Shown here piece after piece: positions 54,394 through 63,378 of a DNA stretch of 64,000 nt. Both the position numbers and the translations under genes were made by a program. Within the stretch, counting starts at the first letter, position 1. Every line of letters begins with the position of its first letter. The notes beneath the pieces were generated by a model. That model saw only the letters and a program-made list of their open reading frames with translations, did no database searches and was not told where the DNA came from. This DNA is from Planctomycetota bacterium. GTDB taxonomy: Bacteria > Planctomycetota > PUPC01 > JACPCR01. Where the stretch lies: contig JACPCR010000104.1 in the NCBI GenBank assembly GCA_016179685.1, positions 1-64,000 on the forward strand, in the 5' to 3' direction.

Positions 54394-55839
54394 ATGACCG
54401 CGCATCGATGGAACTTTCGTACGGTTGCGACCTTAGGGTGCTGGGGCACGATGGCGGCGCTCGCGGCCGATCTCACGCTGGTGCGGGACGGCGTCCCCGC
54501 AGCCACGATCGTCGTCAGCGAGGCGGCGCTGGCCGCCGAGCCTTTCAAGCCCGGCCGCAACAGCACCGCGCCGCCATCGTCCAAGATCAAGCTGGCCGCA
54601 CTGGACCTCCGGGCCTTCGTAGCGAAGATGAGCGGAGCGACGCTGCCCATCGTATCCGACGGACAGGAGACGGCGGGCGCGGCCCTTCTGGTCGGGCCGA
54701 GCCGTCGCACCGTTTCGCTCAAGGGCTTGAAAATCCCAAGTGGCCTCACGCCGGAGCGCAGCGAGGAGGGTTACGTCCTTTGGTGCCGCGGCGACACGCT
54801 GGTCCTGGCCGGCAACGACGAGGGCCCCTATCACGGCACGCATAACGCCGTCGCCGAGTTTCTCAACCGCCAGGGCGTCCGCTGGATTCTCCCGGGCGAC
54901 TTCGGCGAGGTCGTGCCCCAAAAGAAAACCCTCACCTTCGGGTCCATCGACTGGACCGACCGCCCGGCCTTTCGATTCCGCACCTGGTGGTGCAACCAGC
55001 CGGCGGAGATGGGCGCCGTCGAGGCGCTCTGGAAGGTCAGAAACAAGATGCAGGTGGCGGATATGTCCGTCATCGGGGTACCGGGCGATTCTTATCTCCG
55101 GCAGTACATGCCCGATCCGGCGCTGGTGCAGACCCAGCCCGAGGTGTTCGGCCGGCGGCTCGACCAATCGGTCGATCCCCACATGCCGAACCTGAGCAAT
55201 CCTGAAGCGGCCCGGCTCGTTGCTGATAAAGTCATCGAGCGCATCCGGAAGTCCAGGGAGGCGGGACAGCCCCTGAACTCGCTCGGATTCGCCCCGGACG
55301 ACGGTCTGCCCATGGACCATACGCCCCAGACGATGAAGGACTTGAATCAGGGCTTCACCGAGTGGGTGGGCCGCGAGGGCGTGCCCACGGAGCTCTCGGT
55401 CAGCGAGGAATGGTTTACCTTCGTCAACCGTGTCACCGAGCACGTCGTGAAGGTCTATCCAGAAATGATCCTCTCCACCAACGGGTATGCGAACCGTTGC
55501 ATTCCGCCCGAGGGTGTCCGGCTTCATCCGAACCTGGCGGTGATGTATGCGCCGATCTGGGCGGACACGCTCAAGCCCTTTTTCACCCGAAGGGGGACGC
55601 CGGACTCACAGGTGCGACCCTCCGCCGGATCGGCGGACCCTCAAGAAATGAGTACGTTCCTTCATGGGCCGCGCCAAGAGACGACGGATTTGCTCGACCC
55701 TGGCCCTTTCATTTTCCTTCCTGACGAGGGCCCTGAGGCGGACGGATTGGGATGCTTTTTTTCTCACGAAGCGTCTCCATCAGGATACCCAGCACGGCAC
55801 GGTCCCTGGACCTGCCCGCCGCCTTCTTGCTCGCGATAA
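54394..55839 (+). pseudogene. DUF4838 (glucuronidase-like) protein, 3'-truncated
   Basis: AGGAGG at 54384-54389 precedes the ATG. Recognisable family sequence runs from the signal-peptide-like N-terminus (VATLGCWGTMAALAA) through a carbohydrate-hydrolase N-domain (DEGPYHGTHNAVAEFLNRQGVRW) to NLAVMYAPIWADTLKPF at about 55580. After that the frame reads nonsense antisense to the nucleotidyltransferase gene until 55839. Family members normally have 600-800 residues, so about a third is lost. A novel-joint deletion has fused it to the 3' flank of the opposing gene. Confidence 0.72.
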
Positions 55840-56212
55840 CGTCGGCCAGGGAAGCCACGAGAAGCGTGTAACCGGAAAAATCCAGGGCAGCCGCCCGAGA
55901 CCGCAGACCGCGGTAGGAACGGACGCCGTCGATCCTGGGCATGAAATCCACCTGGATTCCACGGTCCTCGTTGACCACGCGGTAAAGATGAGAAGCGGGA
56001 TAGTACGGCTTGAAAACCACGGCGTCCATCCATCGGGCAAAACCTTTGATCTTCGTCACGTTGGTCCGGCTCTCTCGATACATGAAATCGAAATCCAGGG
56101 TCGTCACCGGAGCGCCCTGGAGGGCGGCGGCCGCGTTGCCCACGAGCACGGCGTCGAGCCGGCACTCGCTCAAACCCCTGACAATCTGTTCGAGAATGGG
56201 CCGGGCGTCCAT
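55709..56212 (-). CDS. Nucleotidyltransferase-fold protein (DUF6036/AbiEii-like)
   Basis: The product has 167 residues. The N-terminal VLVGNAAAALQGAPVTTLDFDFMY has the G-N/S and D-x-D pattern of minimal nucleotidyltransferases, and LLVASLADVIASKKAAGRSRDRAVL is the typical closing helix (family: VASLEDLIRxKxAAGRxKD). Such proteins act in toxin-antitoxin or tRNA/protein nucleotidylation roles. No antitoxin-like small gene is evident beside it. Its 3' end overlaps the meaningless tail of the truncated DUF4838 gene. Confidence 0.7.
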   Translation of the reverse strand: MDARPILEQIVRGLSECRLDAVLVGNAAAALQGAPVTTLDFDFMYRESRTNVTKIKGFARWMDAVVFKPYYPASHLYRVVNEDRGIQVDFMPRIDGVRSYRGLRSRAAALDFSGYTLLVASLADVIASKKAAGRSRDRAVLGILMETLREKKSIPIRPPQGPRQEGK

Positions 56213-56318
56213 GAAGATGCATTATGGACAACGTGCCGCCCGCTTGCCAACAGGGAGCAGGCGGCGAGAGCCTTCCGGCCCCCGTAGAGAGTCCCGGTGA
56301 AGCAGGGCCACCTTCCCG

Positions 56319-56346
56319 GCACGGAAGTGCGGGCGCACTTCCGTGC
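56319..56346 (-). terminator. Perfect 12-bp GAAGTGC-type hairpin
   Basis: GCACGGAAGTGC pairs exactly with GCACTTCCGTGC around loop GGGC, 14 bases beyond the stop of the PrsW-like gene. Confidence 0.65.
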
Positions 56347-56359
56347 TCGTGGACTGCGC

Positions 56360-58108
56360 CTATCGGAAATCCGGCTCTCCTGACGGGGCGAGTCCCAGCA
56401 GCCCCATGGCCTGCGAGGCCTGCTTCCGGGCCTCGATCTCCTGCAGGACCGTGAACAAGATGAAGCTGACCGTCCCGACGGCCAGGGCCCACGGCGTCAT
56501 GTCGAGCTTCAGCAGGGTGTCATACAATCCGTGGAGAATCATGGGTGCAAGGATGACCGGCCACAGGGCGCGCACATAGTCGCCCCAGTCCATCTCGCCC
56601 TTCAGCCATTCCCGGCGTCGATACATCAAGATCGCGGCCGTCCCGGCCCACGCGGCATGCATGGCAACGCACGAGATGAATCGTACCACATAGATGCCCG
56701 CAGTCTGCGAGCCATTGTAGTAGCGCGAGCAATACACGATGCCCTCGGAAATGCCGAAGCCCGCTCCGCTGACCAAGCCCCAGACGCATGCCCCGCGCCA
56801 GGAAAGCGTCCCGCCCCCCCGATAGTGCCGGAGCACGGGAAGGAGCTTGCACAGCTCCTCGAGGAGGCCGACCCCCAGCGTAAAACCAAGGAAGCTGAGG
56901 AGAAAGCCATTCTCCGGATCATCCGCGGCGGAGTAGGAGAAGGCGATGGCCACCAGGATCAACCAGATCACCACGAGAAGGCCGCGGCCGCGAAGCCGGA
57001 ACAGGGTGGAAAGCTTGGCCAACCACTGGATGGTCAGGAGCATCAGGATGCCCAGCGTTCCGGTGAAGAGTCCGACGCCCAGAAGCTGGACAGGCGTCGC
57101 ATTCCCCAGCGGATAGGCAAAACAGAAGTAAAGAAGAAATGCGGCGGCAAAAACAGCCCCCAGCCCCCAGTGCGCCCACGTCTCTTCCGGAAGAAACGGC
57201 GGCGGCTCAAGCCCGCTGTGCTCGGTCATGAACAGCAGTTCCACCGGCGCAAAGTCCAAGGCGTCACCCTTCTCCCCTTTGTCCAGTCTTTTCGCCACTT
57301 CCTGAAGACTCGCGACCAGCTCGCCTTCGTCAAAGGCTCTGGCCCAAAGCTCCAGACGCTGGAGCGACCTGACCCCCTGCGAGGACACCGCCTGGCCTTC
57401 GTCAACACTCTGGTCCGTATCGAGCTTCGCCAATGCTTCCCGGATGTCCGGCTTCTGCGCCAGCCGTTCGTTGAGCTTTTGTTCGAAAGCTATCCGCACC
57501 GCGGACTCTTCCGGGCCGGCGCTATCTCCCCAGAACGTGTGCCAGATCAAGGGAACGAGGGTGAGGAGGAAGCCCCAGCGGAGGAATCGGGTGGAGGACT
57601 TGTTGGCCGCGGCCATCGTCATCTGCAGGACGGCGAGGTCATTGGCTGCCCGAGATGGGGGCGCCTCTACCGTCGATGCCGACGAGGCGGAAGGCGGCGG
57701 CGAGGACACGGAAAGGTTCGAAGCCGCCGGTAGCTTGAAGCCGCCGGAGGCCGAGGACTCGTCCCCCGGTGAGGAACCGAAGGACTCTGGCGAGCTGCCC
57801 GGGGCTGAGGCCGCGTCGGCCGCGGTAGGCCCGGCCTTCGCGGTCGAAGGAGAGATCGTCTCCTCCATCTTCGGAATAGGTCCCGAATCCTCAACGATGA
57901 CGATGTCGTCAGGGGCAATCTTCTCCACGGGCGTGATCACGACCACATCCCCAGACGGAGAGGTGGAAGCTGGCGAAACGGCGGCAGCTGCCACCCCGAT
58001 GGTGTTGATGTTCCCACACTTGGCGCAACGGTATTTCTTGCCCTTGAAATTCGCCGGCGCCCGGAGTTGTGCTTGGCATTTCAGGCAGGTGAGAACCATG
58101 GACCCCAT
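56360..58108 (-). CDS. PrsW-family intramembrane protease with N-terminal zinc ribbon
   Basis: The product has 582 residues. It begins with a zinc ribbon (CLKCQ...CAKCG, residues ~8-33), then a Ser/Pro/Ala-rich low-complexity linker to ~165, one helix, a soluble ~150-residue segment, and a polytopic C-terminal half. Conserved PrsW motifs appear in order: LLEELCKLLP, GFGISEGIVY, MHAAWAGTA and LHGLYD, holding the glutamate and histidine residues of this family. PrsW cleaves anti-sigma factors in Bacillus; a similar signalling role is inferred. The cytosolic zinc ribbon plus linker is an unusual extension. Confidence 0.82.
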   Translation of the reverse strand: MGSMVLTCLKCQAQLRAPANFKGKKYRCAKCGNINTIGVAAAAVSPASTSPSGDVVVITPVEKIAPDDIVIVEDSGPIPKMEETISPSTAKAGPTAADAASAPGSSPESFGSSPGDESSASGGFKLPAASNLSVSSPPPSASSASTVEAPPSRAANDLAVLQMTMAAANKSSTRFLRWGFLLTLVPLIWHTFWGDSAGPEESAVRIAFEQKLNERLAQKPDIREALAKLDTDQSVDEGQAVSSQGVRSLQRLELWARAFDEGELVASLQEVAKRLDKGEKGDALDFAPVELLFMTEHSGLEPPPFLPEETWAHWGLGAVFAAAFLLYFCFAYPLGNATPVQLLGVGLFTGTLGILMLLTIQWLAKLSTLFRLRGRGLLVVIWLILVAIAFSYSAADDPENGFLLSFLGFTLGVGLLEELCKLLPVLRHYRGGGTLSWRGACVWGLVSGAGFGISEGIVYCSRYYNGSQTAGIYVVRFISCVAMHAAWAGTAAILMYRRREWLKGEMDWGDYVRALWPVILAPMILHGLYDTLLKLDMTPWALAVGTVSFILFTVLQEIEARKQASQAMGLLGLAPSGEPDFR

Positions 58109-58322
58109 GATGTGGCTTTGCTCCTACCGCGGATTTCATCCGCAACCGAAGAAGAGTTTCCCCACGGATTCAGGAAAACCGCGGATGGGAAAACAAAGTA
58201 CACGCACATGACGCAAACTTTCACAAGTAAATCTCTACGACGGTCTGGAACAATCAATCACCTCACCATCGTGTCGAGACGAGCCGAGCCTGTCAGAACG
58301 GGTTGAGCCCCAGCACCTGCAC

Positions 58323-59273
58323 TCACCTCAATATCTCACCGGGCGAGAGAAGGTGTCCGCGGAGGAATTCGGCGGCGTCCATGGCGCGTTTGCCCGAGGG
58401 AAGGAGGCGAAGCACCCGCACGCGGCCCTCGCCGGCCGCGATGGTGAAGTGGGTCCGGGCGATTTCGACGACCGTGCCGGGCCCGGCCTGGGCGGGTCCG
58501 TCCACCGGGAGGACTTTGACAAGGATGAGGGCCTCGGCGGCCCCGCTGGGCAAGCGCCGGCAACACGTGGCCCCGGGCCATGGCGTCATCGCCCGGACGA
58601 AGCGGTGGATGGCCGCGGCGCTCTGGGACCAATCCACGAGTCCCTGGGATTTCTTGAGGGAGGGTGCAAAAGTGACGCGGGCTTCATCCTGCGGCGTGAA
58701 CACGATGCGGCCCGCCGAAAGCTGGTCCAGGAACTCGACGAAGAGCTCGCCGCCCAACCGGGCGAGACGGTCGTGCAGCTCGCCCGCGGTCTCTTCAGGC
58801 CCCAGGGGCACTCGCCTCTGGAGGCCGATGTCCCCGGCGTCCATTTTTTCCGCCATGCGGAAGATCGTGAGGCCCGTTTCGGCGTCTCCTTTCCAGAGGG
58901 CGTAAGCGATGGGAGCGGCTCCGCGCCACCGCGGCAGCAGCGAGGCGTGCAGGTTGAACGCGCCGAGCCGCGGCAACTCGAGCAGCGCCCGAGGAAGCTT
59001 CTGGCCGTAGGCCACCACCGCCAGCACGTCCGGATACAGTGATCGGAGACGGGCCAGGCTTTCTGGACTGCCGACGACTTCAGGCTGGTAGACGGGGATG
59101 CCCGCGCAGGCGGCAGCAACCTTCACGGCCGTCTCCGCCACTCGTTTCCCGCGTCCCCGTGGCCGGTCCGGCTGGGTCACCGTGAGGACGACCTCGTGGC
59201 CAGCCCGGCGGATGGCCTCGAGGGACGGCACGGCGAATTCGGGCGTGCCCAGAAATGCGACTTGAAGGGACAT
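58323..59273 (-). CDS. fmt: Methionyl-tRNA formyltransferase
   Basis: The product has 316 residues, the normal length. Start ATG 59271-59273 gives MSLQVAFLGTPEFAVPSLEAI, the canonical N-terminus; longer in-frame starts are unsupported. The formyl-transfer site is FNLHASLLPRWRGAAPI (residues ~106-122) with AGDIG; the C-terminal OB-like domain follows (ALILVKVLPVDG). It formylates initiator Met-tRNA. It lies 91 bases after hflX on the same strand. Confidence 0.93.
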   Translation of the reverse strand: MSLQVAFLGTPEFAVPSLEAIRRAGHEVVLTVTQPDRPRGRGKRVAETAVKVAAACAGIPVYQPEVVGSPESLARLRSLYPDVLAVVAYGQKLPRALLELPRLGAFNLHASLLPRWRGAAPIAYALWKGDAETGLTIFRMAEKMDAGDIGLQRRVPLGPEETAGELHDRLARLGGELFVEFLDQLSAGRIVFTPQDEARVTFAPSLKKSQGLVDWSQSAAAIHRFVRAMTPWPGATCCRRLPSGAAEALILVKVLPVDGPAQAGPGTVVEIARTHFTIAAGEGRVRVLRLLPSGKRAMDAAEFLRGHLLSPGEILR

Positions 59274-59364
59274 GAACGCCTCGCGGGACTCGTCGGCCGG
59301 GGTTTCCCAAGGCACATGCATATGGGAGCAGGGGTGCACTTCCGTACGCGTGTGCTCGTCGTGG

Positions 59365-60708
59365 TTATTCGCAGATGGAGGCCACCTGGAGCAATCCGTT
59401 CCCGTTCTCGCCGGTGAGCTGATCAAGGAGGCGACGGTCGATGCGCGTTCGCATCCGGACTAGATCGCCTTCGTAGTTCTGTCCGATGATCTCGCTGCGC
59501 CGGGCCAGAATGGAAAGCAGCCGGCCGTCTCCAGCGTGGAGGACCAACTCGGCCTCGACGACGGTGCGCTCGTAGGCCCGCGAGACGGCGCGGAGCAGGT
59601 CGTCGATCCCTTCGCCCGTGGCGGCGGAGACCAGGACGCTCTGAGGGTGGCTTTCCTGGACGGCCTTCACATAAACGAGGTCCCGGACGGCGTCGGCCTT
59701 GTTGAAGACCATGACGCAGGGCTTGGACTGGTATCCCAAGTCATGAAGGACGCCATGGACGGAAGCCACCTGCCTTTCAAACTGGGGATGCGACGCGTCG
59801 ATCACGTGAAGGAGAAGGTCCGCCTGCGACGCCTCTTCGAGCGTGGCATGAAAGGACGCTATCAGGTGGTGCGGCAGCTTGCGGATGAACCCGACGGTAT
59901 CGCTGAGGAGGACCTCTTTACCCCGGCCGAGCCGCCAGTTGCGGGTACGGGTATCCAGGGTCGAGAACAACTTGTCCTCGACGAGCACGCCCGCCTGGGT
60001 CAGGCGGTTCATCAGGGTGGACTTTCCGGCGTTGGTATAGCCGACGAGGCAAGCGAGGAAGAAATCGTGCCTCCGGGACACCTCGCGCCTCTTCCGATCC
60101 CCCATCTCGTCAAGAAAGTGTTTCAGGTCGCGGATGCGGTTGTTGACCAGCCGCTTGTCGACTTCGAGTTGTTTTTCGCCCGGCCCGCGGGTGCCGATGC
60201 CGCCCTCGTAGCGCTCCAGGTGCGTCCACATCCGCTTCAGCCGCGGCAACAGGTATTCGAGTTGGGCCAGCTCGACCTGCGTCTTCGCCTGCTGCGTCTT
60301 CGCCCGCGTGGCAAAAATGTCGAGAATCAGCTCGGTCCGATCCACCACCTTGACGCCGCAGAGCTTCTCCCAGTTGCGAATCTGGGCGGGAGACAGATTG
60401 TTATCGGCGATGATCACGTCCGCCTTGTGGGAACGCGCCAGGTCCGCCACCTCCAGGGCCTTCCCGCGGCCCATGAAGTAAGTCGCGTCCGGCGATGTCC
60501 TTCGCTGCGTGATTCCACCCAGGACGACGGCCCCGGCCGTCTCCGCCAGCCGCGTCAGCTCCGCCAGAGGGTCCTCCCGCTCCGTCCAATCATCCTCCGG
60601 CAGGACCACGCCCATCAGAAAAGCCTGTTCCCGGCGGACCGACAGTTCGGTCCGATGGCTACCACTCAAGAATCGGACCTCCGACCCGTGCGCATGATCG
60701 GCCACCAC
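59365..60708 (-). CDS. hflX: Ribosome-associated GTPase HflX
   Basis: The product has 447 residues from a GTG start. The N-terminal nucleotide-binding domain (residues ~30-190) ends with the glycine-rich hinge GIGTRGPGEKQLEVDKR. The G domain shows GYTNAGKST (223-231), DTVGFI and NKAD. HflX splits stalled 70S ribosomes under stress. The C-terminal extension (EGDLVRMRTRIDRRLL) is complete. Confidence 0.93.
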   Translation of the reverse strand: MVADHAHGSEVRFLSGSHRTELSVRREQAFLMGVVLPEDDWTEREDPLAELTRLAETAGAVVLGGITQRRTSPDATYFMGRGKALEVADLARSHKADVIIADNNLSPAQIRNWEKLCGVKVVDRTELILDIFATRAKTQQAKTQVELAQLEYLLPRLKRMWTHLERYEGGIGTRGPGEKQLEVDKRLVNNRIRDLKHFLDEMGDRKRREVSRRHDFFLACLVGYTNAGKSTLMNRLTQAGVLVEDKLFSTLDTRTRNWRLGRGKEVLLSDTVGFIRKLPHHLIASFHATLEEASQADLLLHVIDASHPQFERQVASVHGVLHDLGYQSKPCVMVFNKADAVRDLVYVKAVQESHPQSVLVSAATGEGIDDLLRAVSRAYERTVVEAELVLHAGDGRLLSILARRSEIIGQNYEGDLVRMRTRIDRRLLDQLTGENGNGLLQVASICE

Positions 60709-60817
60709 GAAGAAAGGGAGACCCCTCTTCGACGAGAACTCATTATAGGGAAGGCATTTCGAATCTCAAACAACGTTGAAGAATGTTCCAGGGGCATCAG
60801 GGGGGCGGGGCGTGCCC

Positions 60818-63250
60818 TCAAGGTCTTCGCCATGCCAGGGCCACGCCAAGGGACGCCAGGGCCAAGAACGTCACCCAGAGACCGAGCTTGAACGACCGGG
60901 GCTCGAAGGTCGCCTCCACCTGCCGCGCCCCGCCCCCAGGAAGCTCCGCTGAAAGGAACAGCCGGTCGGTCCGTCCGGTCCGGCACTCCGCGCCGCCAGA
61001 CCAGACGCGCCACCCCGGATAGGCGGCCTCGCGAAAAACCAAGTGTCGAGCGCCCCTGTCACTCAGCTCCACGACCATCCGGTTCGGCGATTCTCGATCA
61101 AACGAAAGCACCTCGCCGTTCCGGCCGCCCTCCGGCCACTCCTCCCCCGGTGCAGCCGATGAAGCGACGGGCCAGAGGTTGACGCCTTCGTGGTGATAAC
61201 TCTGAACTCGGGGAGTGCCATGGCTCGGAGTCCATTCCGCCGCCAGGGCGTCCGGAAGCGGACGATCCGCTGACATCAGAATCCAGGAGCAACCCAGCCG
61301 CCGCACCCGCTCGGGCCGGTAGAGGAATCCATCGAAGTCTCGGCCGCCTTCGTCTTCGGGTCCGTCGCCGCGGGTCTCCCGGCCGTGGGCGTATTCGATC
61401 CAGGCCCGGAGACGCGGCCCGCAGCAGCCCGAGGCGGCCGCTATGCCGTATCGCATCGGCGTAGCGCCTACCAGCCCGTCGTTGGCCCATCCGATCGGCT
61501 CGTCCAGGAGGCCCATGCTCGCCATGTCCCATGCCGTAGAATGGGCATGGAAGGACTCCGCGAGCGCGGGATGGACGAAGACCCGGCCAGGGGGATGCTG
61601 GTCCCGGATCGCCTCAACCAATCCGGGATCGGACTCGAGGAGCGGCGCGGGAGCGACCTGGACGGACCTGACCCCGGGGAAGAGGTAGAGGTTGAGGAGC
61701 ACCAGGATCAGGGAGACGGGTCCAAACCATCGGGCGAGGTGAGGTCTTGCACCCTGCGCCACCCAGAGGGCGAGAAGGAGGCCTGGGCTCTGCGACCCGA
61801 GATCGAGGAGGAACAGCCGGAACTGTCCGAGCCCGAGCACGCCCCTGGAATTCCACGGGAGGTCCGCCAGATAGAGACGTCGAACGTGCAGCAGGATGAC
61901 GAGGAGGGTCAAGTCGAGCCAGATGAGGGCCAGCCAGCGGGCCCAGCCTCGGCGCTCACGTTCCGAGGCTTGTTCCAGGACTTCGAGGCCCAGGGAGGCG
62001 AGGATGGAGGCTGCTGCTAGCGCGAGGAACACGAATCGGCCGGGGTGGAGGCCGAGCCGGGCATCGGGCATCCCTTGCAGAAGCCGCCACAGCGGCGAGT
62101 AGGGTCCGGCGGCCAGCAGGAGGCCGCCGGCGGCCAGGACGACGCAGAATCCGGCGAGTCGCTTACGGGCCGTCCGGACCGCGGGGATCAGGAGAAGCAC
62201 CGCCGTGCTGCCCAGGAACAGGAGGGGCCCGGAATCGGCACTTCCGCCGTCCAGATTCGGGGCCACCACCTTCACCAGGGTCGAGGCCGAAAACAGGGCT
62301 TGCGCCTCCCTCCGGCTATTCAACGGGGACGTTGCCGGGTCCGAGGCGGAGAAGGCGAGTTCTCGGGTGGGAAGCCATTGCACGGCGGAGAGTCCGAGCC
62401 CGAGCGCGAGAGCGGCGGCGGCTCGGGCCGCCAGGCGCAAGGCGGCTCGAGGCCAGCAGTCCTGATGCTGCCCGCGATGAGCGATTCCCTCGATCCTCTC
62501 GGCACGGCGCTGGGCCTGGGCAGGCTTTGGTAGCGGCGCGGCCGCGAAGGACATCTCCCGATTCAGCGCGACGAAGAAAAAATAGGCGGCGGCCGCCAGC
62601 GTGTTCCCCCACGCGCAAGCCGCGTCGCCGCCAAGAAATTGGATACCCAGCACCAGTCCCAAGACCAGCGTCCATAGAGGCGACCCGCCTCTGGCGCTCC
62701 GGCCAGCACACAGAAGAAGCAACGGAAGCCACGCGAAGGTCCGCAGCGCCTCCGGATGATGTCCCTGAGAAAGGGCATAACCGTTGAGCATGAAGATCAG
62801 ACCACCGGCGAGGGCGGCCGGGGAGGAGAGACCGACGCCGCGGCCGAAGGCGAAGAGGGACGCGCCGGCAAGGACGAAGTGAGAAAGGATGATGATGTTC
62901 AGCGCCGTGTGGCTACCGAAGATCAGAAAAGCAACGGCCTGGAAGGGGTAGAAGGCGGCCGAGAGGGGGTCCGCCGCATAGGGATGCCCGCACGAGACGA
63001 GGTGATTCCACAGAGGGAATACGTCTTGTTTCATCCAGCAGGCCAGGAACTCCCCGGCCGGCAGGGCGTGCAGCAGAAGCTCTCCCCGGTAGAAAAATTC
63101 TTGCAAGAAGAAGGCGTGGGGAAAAATAAAGGCTAGCGCGGCGAGGAGGAACAGGACAGCGAACAGCCCGGGCACCAGCCACGCGACTCGGGATTGCCCC
63201 GGCGTCGGCCCGTCCCGGGCGCAGGATGGGACTCTTCGATCCGAAGACAT
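60818..63250 (-). CDS. YfhO-like large membrane protein
   Basis: The product has 810 residues with roughly a dozen hydrophobic helices. The N-terminal part contains FPLWNHLVSCGHPYAADPLSA and GGLIFMLNGYALSQGHH, typical of YfhO/GT-C-like proteins. The soluble C-terminal region carries LVFREAAYPGWRVWSGG, the conserved 'YPGW' sandwich, before a last helix. Members are probable glycosyltransferase-fold enzymes that modify envelope polymers with lipid-linked sugars; the reaction is unknown. A homologous gene lies directly upstream. Confidence 0.82.
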   Translation of the reverse strand: MSSDRRVPSCARDGPTPGQSRVAWLVPGLFAVLFLLAALAFIFPHAFFLQEFFYRGELLLHALPAGEFLACWMKQDVFPLWNHLVSCGHPYAADPLSAAFYPFQAVAFLIFGSHTALNIIILSHFVLAGASLFAFGRGVGLSSPAALAGGLIFMLNGYALSQGHHPEALRTFAWLPLLLLCAGRSARGGSPLWTLVLGLVLGIQFLGGDAACAWGNTLAAAAYFFFVALNREMSFAAAPLPKPAQAQRRAERIEGIAHRGQHQDCWPRAALRLAARAAAALALGLGLSAVQWLPTRELAFSASDPATSPLNSRREAQALFSASTLVKVVAPNLDGGSADSGPLLFLGSTAVLLLIPAVRTARKRLAGFCVVLAAGGLLLAAGPYSPLWRLLQGMPDARLGLHPGRFVFLALAAASILASLGLEVLEQASERERRGWARWLALIWLDLTLLVILLHVRRLYLADLPWNSRGVLGLGQFRLFLLDLGSQSPGLLLALWVAQGARPHLARWFGPVSLILVLLNLYLFPGVRSVQVAPAPLLESDPGLVEAIRDQHPPGRVFVHPALAESFHAHSTAWDMASMGLLDEPIGWANDGLVGATPMRYGIAAASGCCGPRLRAWIEYAHGRETRGDGPEDEGGRDFDGFLYRPERVRRLGCSWILMSADRPLPDALAAEWTPSHGTPRVQSYHHEGVNLWPVASSAAPGEEWPEGGRNGEVLSFDRESPNRMVVELSDRGARHLVFREAAYPGWRVWSGGAECRTGRTDRLFLSAELPGGGARQVEATFEPRSFKLGLWVTFLALASLGVALAWRRP

Positions 63251-63257
63251 GACGCCT

Positions 63258-63378
63258 CACTCCATGGTTGAGGGTTGATGTTGAGGGTTGATGAACACTG
63301 AACACTGAACCCCATGGACCATGGACAATAGGACCGACACCTGAAACCTGACGCTTCACTCCATGGTTGAGGGTTGAG
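63258..63378. repeat. Direct repeats in the spacer between the YfhO paralogues
   Basis: CTCCATGGTTGAGGGTTGA occurs at ~63260 and ~63360, with ATGGACCATGGACAATAGG and degenerate GACACC words between. The second copy provides the last codons of the upstream gene (SPQPSTME), so repeat DNA has invaded its 3' end. Confidence 0.55.

Noticed and set aside
55709-56212. Complete AbiE-type toxin-antitoxin pair
   Set aside because: Only the nucleotidyltransferase-like gene is visible; no small DNA-binding partner gene adjoins it.
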